Source: Thalassobius sp965218685
Lineage (GTDB): Bacteria > Pseudomonadota > Alphaproteobacteria > Rhodobacterales > Rhodobacteraceae
Direction: 5' to 3'
Length of the DNA: 64,000 nucleotides
NCBI RefSeq assembly: GCF_965218685.1
Contig: NZ_OZ244657.1
Span: forward strand, 1,054,001 to 1,118,000
Under the pieces are notes generated by a model, which had not been told where the DNA came from, searched no databases, and saw only the letters and a program-made list of their open reading frames with translations. Both the position numbers and the translations under genes were made by a program. Shown piece by piece: positions 16,852 through 25,088 of the stretch. Within the stretch, counting starts at the first letter, position 1; every line of letters begins with the position of its first letter.

Positions 16852-17016
16852 AATGGATGTGTCCTGCTGCTGCCTTGGTGCGGGTTATCCCGCTTGGCCC
16901 CTTGGTACCACAGTTTCCCGGGCCCGTGAATCCCGCGTGGATGCCCAAAACCAGCAATGTTTGCGCATCCGCCAAATCCGAGGTAGCCCTTGGGCAACAC
17001 AGAACGGAGCGCCCGC

Positions 17017-18177
17017 ATGTCCAACACTTTCACCGCCCCTGTCGACGCGGCCGAGCTGACCTCGGCCCTGATCCGCTGTCCCTCGGTTACGCCCGAAGAA
17101 GGCGGTGCGCTGGTGCTGCTGCAAGCGGGGCTGGAGGCAGCAGGCTTCACCTGCACGCGGATTGACCGGGGCGGCGTGTCCAACCTGTTCGCGCGGTGGG
17201 GCGACAAGGGCGCGACGCGGACGTTCGGCTTCAATGGTCATACGGATGTGGTGCCAGTGGGTGACGCCGATGCATGGACGGTTGATCCCTTTGGTGCCGA
17301 GGTGAAAGACGGCCAGATCTGGGGGCGCGGGGCAACGGACATGAAATCGGGCGTTGCGGCCTTTGTGGCGGCAGCCGTGGACATGGTCGCACAGACGCCC
17401 CCTGACGGCGCGATCATCATCACCATCACCGGAGACGAGGAAGGCGACGCGCTGGACGGCACGACGGCGATTCTTGACTGGATGGATGCCGAGAACGAAC
17501 AGATGTCCGTCTGCCTGGTGGGCGAGCCGACCTGCCCGAACGAAATAGGCGAGATGATGAAGATCGGGCGGCGTGGTTCGATGACGGCGTTCATCACCGT
17601 TACCGGCGTGCAGGGCCATGCGGCCTATCCGCATCGCGCCAACAACCCGATCCCGGCACTGGCGCGTCTGGTGGACCGCCTGGCCAGTCACACGCTGGAC
17701 ACCGGCACGGATCATTTCGATGCCTCGACCCTGGCCGTGGTGACCTTTGACACCGGCAACCCAGCCACCAATGTGATCCCGGCGCAGTGCAAGGCCACGG
17801 TCAATATCCGCTTTAATGACGCGCACAGCAGTGCCAGCCTGTCCGAATGGCTGCAATCCGAGGCCGACGCCATCGCCGCCGAATTTGGCGTGCAGATTGA
17901 CATGCCAATCAAGGTCTCGGGCGAAAGCTTCGTGACGCCGCCAGGAGCGCTGTCTGATCTGGTCGCTGCCGCTGTGGCCGCAGAAACCGGGATGCAGCCC
18001 GAGTTGTCCACGTCGGGCGGAACCTCGGACGCGCGGTTCGTGCAACACCACTGTCCGGTGGTGGAATTCGGTCTGGTTGGCAAGACCATGCACCAGGTCG
18101 ACGAGCGCGTGGAGATCAGCCAGATTCACCAGCTCAAGCAAATCTACGCCCGGATCCTGGCCGACTATTTCGCATGA
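17017..18177 (+). CDS. dapE: succinyl-diaminopimelate desuccinylase
   Basis: M20-family dizinc hydrolase releasing succinate from N-succinyl-LL-diaminopimelate, the step before LL-DAP epimerisation in lysine and murein synthesis. 386 residues. Metal and catalytic residues are visible: FNGHTDVVPVGD (first zinc His and catalytic Asp), GRGATDMKSGVAAF (bridging Asp), ITGDEEGDALDGT (catalytic Glu pair), VGEPTC, and PVVEFGLVGKTMHQVDE (C-terminal zinc His). The dimerisation lid carries IKIGRRGSMTAFI-like sequence. ATG 17017 is preferred; an in-frame TTG at 16990 precedes the ribosome binding site ACGGAGC. It is coupled by ATGA overlap to a GNAT gene. Confidence 0.96.
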   Translation: MSNTFTAPVDAAELTSALIRCPSVTPEEGGALVLLQAGLEAAGFTCTRIDRGGVSNLFARWGDKGATRTFGFNGHTDVVPVGDADAWTVDPFGAEVKDGQIWGRGATDMKSGVAAFVAAAVDMVAQTPPDGAIIITITGDEEGDALDGTTAILDWMDAENEQMSVCLVGEPTCPNEIGEMMKIGRRGSMTAFITVTGVQGHAAYPHRANNPIPALARLVDRLASHTLDTGTDHFDASTLAVVTFDTGNPATNVIPAQCKATVNIRFNDAHSSASLSEWLQSEADAIAAEFGVQIDMPIKVSGESFVTPPGALSDLVAAAVAAETGMQPELSTSGGTSDARFVQHHCPVVEFGLVGKTMHQVDERVEISQIHQLKQIYARILADYFA

Positions 18178-18596
18178 GCTGGCGGATCGAACGGGCCAGT
18201 GGTCTGACCCATGTCCACGCGCTGCGCCGCACCGTGTTCATCGAGGAACAGGGCATTCCCGAACACGAGGAATGGGACGATTTGGATGGTCGTGCCTTGC
18301 ATCTTCTGGCCTGGCTTGGAGATCAGCCCGTTGGGACGGCGCGGCTGGTGATTGATGGCCAGACCGGACGGATCGGGCGTATCTGCGTGTTGCAAAGGGC
18401 GCGCGGTACGGGGTTAGGTGCGGCGATGGTGCAAGATGCCATCGCTCGGCTTAAGGCTGATCGCAACATCCGCGTCATTCGTCTGGGCGCCCAGGTCCAT
18501 GCCACAGGGTTTTACGAAAAACTGGGCTTTCGCGTTTGCGGACCCGAGTATGATGACGCTGGTATCCCTCATCACGAAATGGGGCTGACCCTATGA
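18174..18596 (+). CDS. GNAT-family N-acetyltransferase
   Basis: 140-residue cytosolic acetyltransferase of the ElaA/GNAT type. The N-terminal LTHVHALRRTVFIEEQGIPEHEEWDDLD block is typical. Motif A, which binds acetyl-CoA, reads IGRICVLQRARGTGLGAAM (about 62-80), and motif B ends IRLGAQVHATGFYEKLGFRVCG. Substrate unknown. It begins inside the dapE stop codon (ATGA) and ends in the same way in the next gene, so dapE, this gene and the DUF2064 gene form one translationally coupled transcript; a lysine-related role is possible but unproven. Confidence 0.88.
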   Translation: MSWRIERASGLTHVHALRRTVFIEEQGIPEHEEWDDLDGRALHLLAWLGDQPVGTARLVIDGQTGRIGRICVLQRARGTGLGAAMVQDAIARLKADRNIRVIRLGAQVHATGFYEKLGFRVCGPEYDDAGIPHHEMGLTL

Positions 18597-19162
18597 GGCG
18601 CACATTGGTGATCATGCTGAAGGAACCACGAGCCGGACGGGTGAAAACACGTTTGGGGCGGGATATCGGGATGATCGGGGCCGCGTGGTGGTTTCGTCAT
18701 CAGGTGGCGCGTTTGCTGCGCCGGATTGAAGACCCGCGTTGGTCTGTCGTTCTGGCGGTGGCTCCGGATTGTGCGCTGGGCAGCCGTGCCTGGCCAGCGC
18801 GGTTTCAGCGTACTGCGCAAGGGCGCGGCGATCTGGGCGCCCGTATGGCGCGGCAATTGCGGGACATGCCGCCCGGTCCTGTTTGCGTGATCGGCGGCGA
18901 CATTCCCGGCATCACCCGCGCTCATATCGCACGGGCTTTTGCCGCGCTGGGAAATCACGATGCTGTATTCGGCCCCGCCCCGGACGGTGGGTACTGGCTG
19001 GTCGGGCTAAAGCGCAGCAGGGCGATGCCTGCGGGGCTGTTTAACGGGGTACGCTGGTCCACGCAGCATGCGCTTGTGGACAGCATCGGCTCGGTTTCCG
19101 GGCTAAGCGTTGTGCAGGTGGACGTTTTGCGTGACGTTGACCGGGTCCAAGATTTGCAATGA
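18593..19162 (+). CDS. DUF2064/TIGR04282-family glycosyltransferase-like protein
   Basis: 189 residues with a nucleotide-sugar-transferase-like Rossmann fold: LVIMLKEPRAGRVKTRLGRDIG at the N-terminus (family signature KxPxxGxVKTRL), CVIGGDIPGITRAHIARAF (about 100-118), the DxP metal motif in GGDIPG, and FGPAPDGGYWLVGLK (about 125-139). Members are sometimes named arsenosugar biosynthesis glycosyltransferases; no arsenic genes are nearby, so only the family is claimed. Starts within the GNAT stop codon (ATGA). Confidence 0.83.
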   Translation: MRRTLVIMLKEPRAGRVKTRLGRDIGMIGAAWWFRHQVARLLRRIEDPRWSVVLAVAPDCALGSRAWPARFQRTAQGRGDLGARMARQLRDMPPGPVCVIGGDIPGITRAHIARAFAALGNHDAVFGPAPDGGYWLVGLKRSRAMPAGLFNGVRWSTQHALVDSIGSVSGLSVVQVDVLRDVDRVQDLQ

Positions 19163-19229
19163 CGGAAAGTTGACTGGCAACGAGCGGCGGATCAGGCCAG
19201 CCTAGCGCGACAGGATCAGGAGGTTTTTT

Positions 19230-19772
19230 ATGCGGATCGGTTGGATTTTTGCGGCTTTACTGGCGGCAAGCCCGCTACAGGCGCAACACATGGATCATGC
19301 GGCGCACGTTGGACATGGCGCGCAAACCGGTGCCGAAGCGACCGAGACCGGGCAAGCCGCCTTTGCCGCCATCCAAGAGATCGTCGCGATCCTTGAGGCT
19401 GATCCGCATACAGACTGGAGCAAGGTCAACATCGGTGCCCTGCGTGCACACCTGGTGGACATGGAAAACGTCACCATGCGCGCCAAGGTCAGACCGCTTC
19501 CCATCGCGGGCGGCATGGCTTTTCAGGTCACCTCGGACGACCCGGACGTCGTGGCTTCGATCCAGCGGATGGTGGTCGCCCATGCTGCGGTGATGAATGG
19601 GGTGAACGGGCTGCGGATGAAAGCCTCGGTCCGGCCCTATGGAGCGATGTTGGGGGTCGAAGGGAACGAAGATCGGATCAAGGGTCTTGGTTTTTTCGGG
19701 ATCATGGCCACCGGAATGCACCACCAGGCCCACCACCTGTCCACCGCGCGCGGTCTGAATCCGCATCATTAG
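19230..19772 (+). CDS. secreted His-rich protein of unknown function, 180 aa
   Basis: Not recognised. The ATG follows a strong AGGAGG ribosome binding site. A signal peptide (1-19, ending PLQAQ) is followed by a His-rich N-terminal stretch HMDHAAHVGHGAQ, then a helical domain (AAFAAIQEIVAILEADP, KVNIGALRAHLVDMENVTMRAKV) and a C-terminal His-rich tail GMHHQAHHLSTARG ending NPHH. Twelve or more histidines cluster at the two ends, which suggests metal (Cu, Ni or Zn) binding in the periplasm; this is inference. It stands alone between the dapE unit and rnr. Confidence 0.75.
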   Translation: MRIGWIFAALLAASPLQAQHMDHAAHVGHGAQTGAEATETGQAAFAAIQEIVAILEADPHTDWSKVNIGALRAHLVDMENVTMRAKVRPLPIAGGMAFQVTSDDPDVVASIQRMVVAHAAVMNGVNGLRMKASVRPYGAMLGVEGNEDRIKGLGFFGIMATGMHHQAHHLSTARGLNPHH

Positions 19773-19853
19773 CCCCTTTGGGGAACAAGCGAAAAGCAGC
19801 GACCCGGGCGATTTCGTCATGACGCCGTTTTGCGGCTGTGATAGGCCGGAGTT

Positions 19854-22118
19854 ATGAGCCACTTGCCCTCGAAATCCGAGATCCTGGATTGGATCGCGGA
19901 GAACCCGACCCTCACCTCGAAACGTGACATCGCCAAGGCCTTTGGCATCAAGGGCGCTGCGCGGATCGATCTGAAACGGATCCTGAAAGAGCTGGAGGCC
20001 GAGGGCCATCTGGAGAAGCGCAAGAAAACCTATCGCGACCCGGACCGCTTGCCGCCCGTCAGCGTGCTGAAAATCCAAGAGATCAGCCCCGATGGCGATC
20101 TGTTTGCCAAACCGATGGAATGGCAGGGCGAAGGGGTAGAGCCGCTGGTGCTGGTCGTCCCGCGTGCCAGCGATCCGGCGCTTGGCGAAGGGGATCGGCT
20201 GTTGGCGCGGGTGCAGGAAGTGCGGGGTGAAGAGTATCACTATACCGCGCGTCTGATCCGCCGGATTGGCCATAACCCGCGCAAGGTGCTGGGTGTGTTC
20301 CGCAAGGGCTCGGAAGGTGGGCGGATTTTGCCCATCGACAAAGGCGACGGCAAGGAATGGCTGGTCCCCGAAGGCGCAGCAGGCGGCGCCAAGGATGGCG
20401 AGCTGGTCGAGGCTGAACAAAGCGGCCCCAAGGGCCGGATGGGCCTGCCACGTGCCCGGATCGTGAACCGTTTGGGCGATCCAACGGCCCCCAAAGCCGT
20501 GTCCCTGATCGCCATTCATCAGCATGGCATCCCCGATGATTTCCCTGACGCTGTCATTGCTGAGGCGGATGCTCAGAAACCCGCCGTTCTGTCCGGGCGC
20601 GAGGATATGCGCGACATGCCCCTGGTCACCATCGACCCGGCCGATGCACGCGATCATGACGATGCCTGCTGGGCGCACGCGGATGACGATCCCAAGAACG
20701 AGGGCGGCTATGTCATCTGGGTGGCCATTGCGGATGTAGCGCATTACGTGACACCCGGCAGTGCGCTGGACCGCGAGGCGAAGAAACGCGGCAACTCCAG
20801 CTATTTTCCCGACCGGGTGGTGCCAATGTTGCCGGACCGACTGTCGGGCGATCTGTGCTCGTTGCACGAGGGCGTGCCGCGCGCCTGCGTGGCCGTCCGA
20901 ATGCAGATCAACGCGATGGGCGAAAAGATCGGGCACCGGTTTGTGCGCGGGCTGATGCGCTCGGTCGCGTCGCTGAATTACCAAGAGGTCCAAGAGGCGC
21001 GCGACGGCACCCCGAATGACAAGTGCGGGCCCTTGATGGAGGATGTGATTGATCCCCTCTACGAGGCTTATGACTTGTTGGCGCGGGCACGCAAAAATCG
21101 CCAGCCGCTGGATTTGGACCTGCCGGAACGCAAGGTGATCTTGTCGGATGAAGGCAAGGTTCTGTCGGTCAATTTCCGCGACCGTCTGGACGCGCATAAA
21201 CTGATCGAAGAGTTCATGATCTTGGCCAACGTGGCCGCTGCTGAAACTCTGATCGCCAAGAAATCGCCGCTGCTGTTCCGCGTCCACGAAGAACCCTCCC
21301 CCGAAAAGCTGGAGGCGCTGCGCGAGACGGCGCAATCGGCGGGGTTGCCGCTGGCCAAGGGGCAGGTCTTGCAAACCCGCCATCTGAATGCGCTGCTGAA
21401 TGCCGCAGAAGGCACGGACCATGACGAGCTGATCAATATCTCTACACTGCGGGCGATGACGCAGGCTTATTACAGCCCGGTGAATTTCGGCCATTTTGGT
21501 CTGGCGCTGCGGAACTATGCGCATTTCACGTCGCCGATCCGTCGCTATTCGGACCTTATCGTGCACCGGGGGCTGATCTCCTCGCACGGGTGGGGCAAAG
21601 ACGGGCTGACACCCGAGGATATCGAGCGGCTGGAAAACACCGCGACCCATATCAGCGACACCGAGCGCCGGTCCATGATGGCGGAACGCGACACGACTGA
21701 TCGCTATCTGGCGGCCTTCCTGTCCGAGCGTGTCGGCAATGAATTCACCGGCCGGATCAGCGGCGTGGCCAAGTTCGGCGTCTTTGTACGGATGGATGAC
21801 ACAGGGGCGGATGGCCTGATCCCGGTTCGATCACTGGGGCGCGAATATTTCCACTATGACCGCGAAAGCAACACGCTGATGGGCTCGGATACCGGGCTGA
21901 CCATCGGCATCGGCCAGCGCGTCACGGTGAAACTGCTTGAGGCGCTGCCCGTCACCGGCGGCATTTCACTGGAGCTGATCAGCCTGGACGGCAAAGACAT
22001 GCCACGCGGGCCCACGGGGTTCCGCGGTAAGGGCAAACCGGGGCGGCGCAAATTGGTGAAGGCCAAGCGCAAATCGGCCAAGGTCAAACGTAAGGTCGAG
22101 CGTAAACGGCGCGGCTGA
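19854..22118 (+). CDS. rnr: ribonuclease R
   Basis: Processive 3'-5' exoribonuclease of the RNB family that degrades structured RNA and acts in rRNA quality control and tmRNA-dependent decay. 754 residues: N-terminal winged-helix region (about 1-70), cold-shock/OB domains (about 75-230), the RNB catalytic core with VTIDPADARDHDDACWAH (four-Asp metal cluster, about 260-277), YFPDRVVPMLPDRLSGDLCSL, and FTSPIRRYSDLIVHRGL (about 559-575). A C-terminal S1 domain (about 620-710) and a very basic Lys/Arg tail from about 720 complete it. Start ATG 19854 has only a weak ribosome binding site. Confidence 0.96.
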   Translation: MSHLPSKSEILDWIAENPTLTSKRDIAKAFGIKGAARIDLKRILKELEAEGHLEKRKKTYRDPDRLPPVSVLKIQEISPDGDLFAKPMEWQGEGVEPLVLVVPRASDPALGEGDRLLARVQEVRGEEYHYTARLIRRIGHNPRKVLGVFRKGSEGGRILPIDKGDGKEWLVPEGAAGGAKDGELVEAEQSGPKGRMGLPRARIVNRLGDPTAPKAVSLIAIHQHGIPDDFPDAVIAEADAQKPAVLSGREDMRDMPLVTIDPADARDHDDACWAHADDDPKNEGGYVIWVAIADVAHYVTPGSALDREAKKRGNSSYFPDRVVPMLPDRLSGDLCSLHEGVPRACVAVRMQINAMGEKIGHRFVRGLMRSVASLNYQEVQEARDGTPNDKCGPLMEDVIDPLYEAYDLLARARKNRQPLDLDLPERKVILSDEGKVLSVNFRDRLDAHKLIEEFMILANVAAAETLIAKKSPLLFRVHEEPSPEKLEALRETAQSAGLPLAKGQVLQTRHLNALLNAAEGTDHDELINISTLRAMTQAYYSPVNFGHFGLALRNYAHFTSPIRRYSDLIVHRGLISSHGWGKDGLTPEDIERLENTATHISDTERRSMMAERDTTDRYLAAFLSERVGNEFTGRISGVAKFGVFVRMDDTGADGLIPVRSLGREYFHYDRESNTLMGSDTGLTIGIGQRVTVKLLEALPVTGGISLELISLDGKDMPRGPTGFRGKGKPGRRKLVKAKRKSAKVKRKVERKRRG

Positions 22119-22249
22119 ATCTCGCCGACTTTTTTCGGCCCTTCGGCAAACTGGTGCGCTGTGATGGCGCGCTGCACTTGCGAGCTTTCCCGACGTGCAG
22201 ATTCGCGCTAGGCTTTGGTCAAAGGTCATAAAAACAAAGAGGCCGGGCA

Positions 22250-23584
22250 ATGAAAATCAAAGCGATTCTGGCAAGTGCGCTGCTGTCACTGGGGGCTCAG
22301 GCCGCCCATGCGAGTCCCGTCAGCGAATCCCTGCGGCCGGTGATGCGGCCTTTCGCGTCAGCGGGGTCGATCGTCGTGGCAGATGCAGATGTGCAGACAA
22401 GTTCGCTCAGGCCGCAGACGCGTCCCGCCAGCGTGGGGCAGGAGCCCCGGATTTCGACGGCGAACCTGGGTTTTCAGCGCTGGATCAAGGGGTTTCGCAG
22501 CCGCGCCAACCGGGCCGGGATCACGGATCGGACGCTGAACCGCGCGTTCGAGGGCGTGCGCTATAACACCGACGTAATTCAGCGCGACCGAAACCAGTCC
22601 GAATTCACCAAAACCCTGTGGGAATATCTGGACAGCGCGGCCTCGGATACGCGGGTGTCGAACGGCAAGAAAGCGCTAAGAGAACACGGCCGCGTGCTGC
22701 GCCAGATCGAAGCTAAATATGGCGTCGACAAAGAGGTCGTGGCCGCCGTCTGGGGGCTGGAAAGCGCCTACGGAACCTATCGCGGCAAAACCGACATTAT
22801 CGAGGCGCTGGCCACGCTGGCCTATGATGGCCGCCGCGGCAAATTTTTCGAGGCGCAGCTGATCGCCGCCCTGAAAATCCTGCAATCGGGCGACGTGGCC
22901 CCACGGAACATGACCGGTTCCTGGGCCGGTGCGATGGGCCATACCCAGTTCATTCCCACGTCTTACCTGTCCTTTGCGGTGGATTTCACCGGCGACGGCA
23001 AACGGGACATCTGGTCAGATAACCCGGCGGATGCGCTGGCCTCGACCGCGGCTTATCTGAAACGGCATGGCTGGGTGAACGGCCAGCCCTGGGGGGTCGA
23101 GGTTAAGCTGCCCAGCCGCTTCAACTATGCCCTGGCTAATCGCAAGATCAAGAAGCTGCCCAGCGAATGGGCCCGTCTGGGTGTGACCGACATGAAAGGC
23201 CGCGCCGTACCCAATCATGGTCAGGCTTCGCTGTTGTTGCCTGCTGGCTCGCAAGGGGCGGCGTTCCTGATCTTCAAGAACTTCTCGGTGATCGAGCGCT
23301 ATAACACCGCCGATGCCTATGTGATCGGGGTGGGGCATCTGTCGGATCGCCTGAAGGGTGGGCCGAAGATTCAGGCCAAATGGCCGCGCGGAGACCGCGC
23401 TCTGACCTTCCGCGAGCGTAAAGAATTGCAGCAACGTCTGACCCGTGCGGGTTTCTCGACCCAAGGCGTGGACGGGAAAATCGGGCCGCTGACGATTGAG
23501 GCCGTGCGCGGTTTCCAGCGCGCGCAGGGGATGACCCCCGATGGCTATCCGTCGTTGCATCTGTTGCAAAAATTGCGCCGTTAA
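22250..23584 (+). CDS. lytic murein transglycosylase, MltB-like with peptidoglycan-binding domain
   Basis: Periplasmic enzyme cutting the MurNAc-GlcNAc bond with 1,6-anhydro product. 444 residues: signal peptide (1-21, no lipobox, so soluble rather than a lipoprotein like E. coli MltB), a linker with repeated SLRPVMRPF and SLRPQTRPA segments, the SLT family 3 domain with the catalytic Glu in AAVWGLESAYGTYRG (about 168) and MGHTQFIPTSYLSFAVDFTGDG, and a C-terminal PG_binding_1 domain (about 385-444: QQRLTRAGFSTQGVDGKIGP). Ribosome binding site AAGAGG. The FMN riboswitch of ribH2 follows. Confidence 0.93.
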   Translation: MKIKAILASALLSLGAQAAHASPVSESLRPVMRPFASAGSIVVADADVQTSSLRPQTRPASVGQEPRISTANLGFQRWIKGFRSRANRAGITDRTLNRAFEGVRYNTDVIQRDRNQSEFTKTLWEYLDSAASDTRVSNGKKALREHGRVLRQIEAKYGVDKEVVAAVWGLESAYGTYRGKTDIIEALATLAYDGRRGKFFEAQLIAALKILQSGDVAPRNMTGSWAGAMGHTQFIPTSYLSFAVDFTGDGKRDIWSDNPADALASTAAYLKRHGWVNGQPWGVEVKLPSRFNYALANRKIKKLPSEWARLGVTDMKGRAVPNHGQASLLLPAGSQGAAFLIFKNFSVIERYNTADAYVIGVGHLSDRLKGGPKIQAKWPRGDRALTFRERKELQQRLTRAGFSTQGVDGKIGPLTIEAVRGFQRAQGMTPDGYPSLHLLQKLRR

Positions 23585-23588
23585 ACGC

Positions 23589-23617
23589 TTGCCAACGGGG
23601 CAGGGCAGCCCTAATTT
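23589..23617 (+). promoter_or_regulatory. sigma-70 promoter of the ribH2 transcript
   Basis: TTGCCA (23589-23594) and TAATTT (23612-23617) with a 17-base spacer. Transcription would start about 23623, exactly at the 5' end of the FMN aptamer, which supports the assignment. Confidence 0.6.
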
Positions 23618-23620
23618 TCC

Positions 23621-23765
23621 CGTGTTCTCAGGGCGGGGCGGAATTCCCCACCGGCGGTAAGGGGCACGCGCCCCAAGCCCGCGAGCGCCCCGGTCCTGCC
23701 GGGGGTCAGCAGATCTGGTGCAACTCCAGAGCCGACGGTCACAGTCCGGATGGAAGAGAACGACG
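23621..23765 (+). ncRNA. FMN riboswitch (RFN element)
   Basis: The leader of ribH2 carries the RFN consensus: GGGCGGGGCGGAATTCCCC then ACCGGCGGTAA (23631-23660), further helices GAGCGCCCCGG/CCGGGGGTC, GAGCCGACGGTC and AGTCCGGATGGAAGAGAAC. The closing stem pairs GTTCTC (23624-23629) with GAGAAC (23756-23761). FMN binding to this element turns off riboflavin genes; here the target is an isolated lumazine synthase. Confidence 0.93.
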
Positions 23766-23804
23766 GGAAGGAGCGGTCAGCCGCGCCTTTTCTTGTCGTT
23801 TTGA
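23759..23804 (+). terminator. expression-platform hairpin of the FMN riboswitch
   Basis: AACGAC (23759-23764) can pair with GTCGTT (23795-23800), enclosing GAAGG/CCTTTTC and GCGG-TCAG-CCGC, followed by TTTT. The 5' arm shares AAC with the aptamer's closing stem, so the two are partly competing. Read by eye; likely a regulated terminator. Confidence 0.5.
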
Positions 23805-23843
23805 CGCTCTGGGTGACGTGTCGGACAAGGAAAGGAGACCCAG

Positions 23844-24278
23844 ATGACACACACCCGCTATGCCTTTATCAAGGCGAATTGGCATTCAGATATTGTGGAT
23901 AAGGCGCTCGAGGGATTCTGCGAAGTGATCCCCGCTGAACAGGTGGACGTTTACGACGTGCCCGGTGCGTTCGAGATGCCCCTGCTGGCGCGCGATCTGG
24001 CGGCCTCAGGCCGGTACGGGGCCGTCGCGGCCGCTGCGCTGGTCGTGGATGGCGGCATCTATCGGCATGATTTCGTGGCCCAAGCCGTGGTGGACGGGCT
24101 GATGCGCGCCGGGCTGGATACGGGCGTGCCGGTGCTGTCGGTCAGCCTGACCCCGCACCAGTTTCAGGACACGCCGCACCACACTGCGATCTACCGAGAC
24201 CATTTCGTGGAAAAGGGCCGCGAGGCCGCGCAGGCCGCGCTGACCATCGGGCGGACCCGGGCAGCCTTGGCTGCCTGA
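23844..24278 (+). CDS. ribH2: 6,7-dimethyl-8-ribityllumazine synthase, RibH2 type
   Basis: Condenses 5-amino-6-ribitylamino-uracil with dihydroxybutanone phosphate, the next-to-last step in riboflavin synthesis. 144 residues, short like the decameric RibH2 of Brucella and rhizobia. Visible: FIKANWHSDIVDKALEGF (Trp in the substrate pocket), DVPGAFEMPLLARDLA, ALVVDGGIYRHDFVAQAVVDGLM (catalytic His), and VPVLSVSLTPHQF. AAGGAGA ribosome binding site 8 bases before the ATG. Its own FMN riboswitch and promoter precede it, and no other rib genes are close, so it is an autonomously regulated copy; a second lumazine synthase in the main rib operon elsewhere is expected but not visible. Confidence 0.94.
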   Translation: MTHTRYAFIKANWHSDIVDKALEGFCEVIPAEQVDVYDVPGAFEMPLLARDLAASGRYGAVAAAALVVDGGIYRHDFVAQAVVDGLMRAGLDTGVPVLSVSLTPHQFQDTPHHTAIYRDHFVEKGREAAQAALTIGRTRAALAA

Positions 24279-24290
24279 GTCCATGAAGAA

Positions 24291-24316
24291 TGCCCCCGGC
24301 CAGATGGGCGGGGGCA
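24291..24316. terminator. bidirectional hairpin between ribH2 and the YciI gene
   Basis: TGCCCCCG (24291-24298) pairs with CGGGGGCA (24309-24316) around a 10-base loop. It lies between convergent genes; no long T run on either side. Confidence 0.5.
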
Positions 24317-24322
24317 GATTGC

Positions 24323-24637
24323 TTACATCTCCATCGCTTCGGCGACTTCGACGGTGCCGCCGCCGCCTTCTAGGATCGGGCAGCTTTGGGCGATCTTCAC
24401 CGCCGCGTCCATGTCCGCCGCATTCACCAGAGTGTATCCGGACACGGGGTTTGCGCCGCCGTTGTCTTCAACACCCGAAGCGGTCACGGTTTTGGACATC
24501 CCAGCCGGGTTGCCGCCATCGACAAGATCGTCACCGATCCCGTCCATCCAAGCCTGCCAGGCGGCCATGACCTTCTTGCCTTCTTCTGGGGTTTCGGGGC
24601 GGCCGCCACCATGGAAAATAAACATGAATTTGGGCAT
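24323..24637 (-). CDS. YciI-family protein
   Basis: 104 residues of the YciI/dimeric alpha-beta barrel family: MPKFMFIFHGGG at the N-terminus, the central PEEGKKVMAAWQAWMDGIGDDLVDGGNP, and GYTLVNAADMDAAVKIAQSCPIL near the C-terminus. Relatives of the PhnB/YCII-related type are often cotranscribed with AHSA1 proteins or ECF sigma factors, as here. Start ATG has GGAG 8 bases upstream. It is the third gene of an arsR-AHSA1-yciI unit, 22 bases after the AHSA1 stop. Enzymatic activity unknown. Confidence 0.85.
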   Translation of the reverse strand: MPKFMFIFHGGGRPETPEEGKKVMAAWQAWMDGIGDDLVDGGNPAGMSKTVTASGVEDNGGANPVSGYTLVNAADMDAAVKIAQSCPILEGGGGTVEVAEAMEM

Positions 24638-24659
24638 TCCCTTACTCCTTCGCTAAATT

Positions 24660-25088
24660 TCAGCCAAGCAGGGCATCCAGCTTGCGCAAGCTGCTGCTCC
24701 ACCCTTCGTTATGGTTTGCGGCGATCTCGTCGTCGCCCAGTTCGCGGTGATCCAGCACCAGTCTGGATCCCGACTCGGTGCCGGTCACGGTAAAGGTCAC
24801 GTGGCTTTCGGCGCCGCGATTATCCTCGGGGTCGTGCCAGGCCCAAGTGAACCCGACCGAGCGTGGCGGGTCATAGCTGGTCACCTGACCGGACACTTTG
24901 AAGCGCTCACCGTCGGCGTTCACCATGACCGAGTGCCAGGGCCCCAGTTGCGACAGGTCCAGCGCGTGTTCGGGGCAGTGCATCCCCTCGGGCCCCCACC
25001 ACTGCAGCAGATCGGCCTGCTGGGTCACAGCGGCAAATAAACGGTCCGGGGAGACCGGGAAATCTCGGGTTAATTGCAGGTCAGCCAT
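24660..25088 (-). CDS. SRPBCC/AHSA1-domain protein
   Basis: 142-residue START-like hydrophobic-ligand-binding protein of the AHSA1 (Aha1 C-terminal) group: LQLTRDFPVSPDRLFAAVTQ at the start, LLQWWGPEGMHCPEHALDL (about 28-46), GQVTSYDPPRSVGFTWAW, TFTVTGTESGSRLVLDHREL and HNEGWSSSLRKLDALL at the end, all standard blocks. Starting at ATG 25088 it overlaps the arsR-like stop by 8 bases, so translation is coupled. An upstream extension of the frame lies inside the arsR gene and is discounted. In many bacteria the pair ArsR-AHSA1 forms a small regulated unit; the ligand is unknown. Confidence 0.9.
   Translation of the reverse strand: MADLQLTRDFPVSPDRLFAAVTQQADLLQWWGPEGMHCPEHALDLSQLGPWHSVMVNADGERFKVSGQVTSYDPPRSVGFTWAWHDPEDNRGAESHVTFTVTGTESGSRLVLDHRELGDDEIAANHNEGWSSSLRKLDALLG

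Noticed and set aside
19275..21650. A 791-codon open frame on the minus strand, antisense to rnr and the His-rich gene
   Set aside because: Composition is His/Gln/Arg-rich as expected from the reverse complement of GC-rich coding sequence, there is no start signal or motif, and the plus strand carries clear RNase R motifs.
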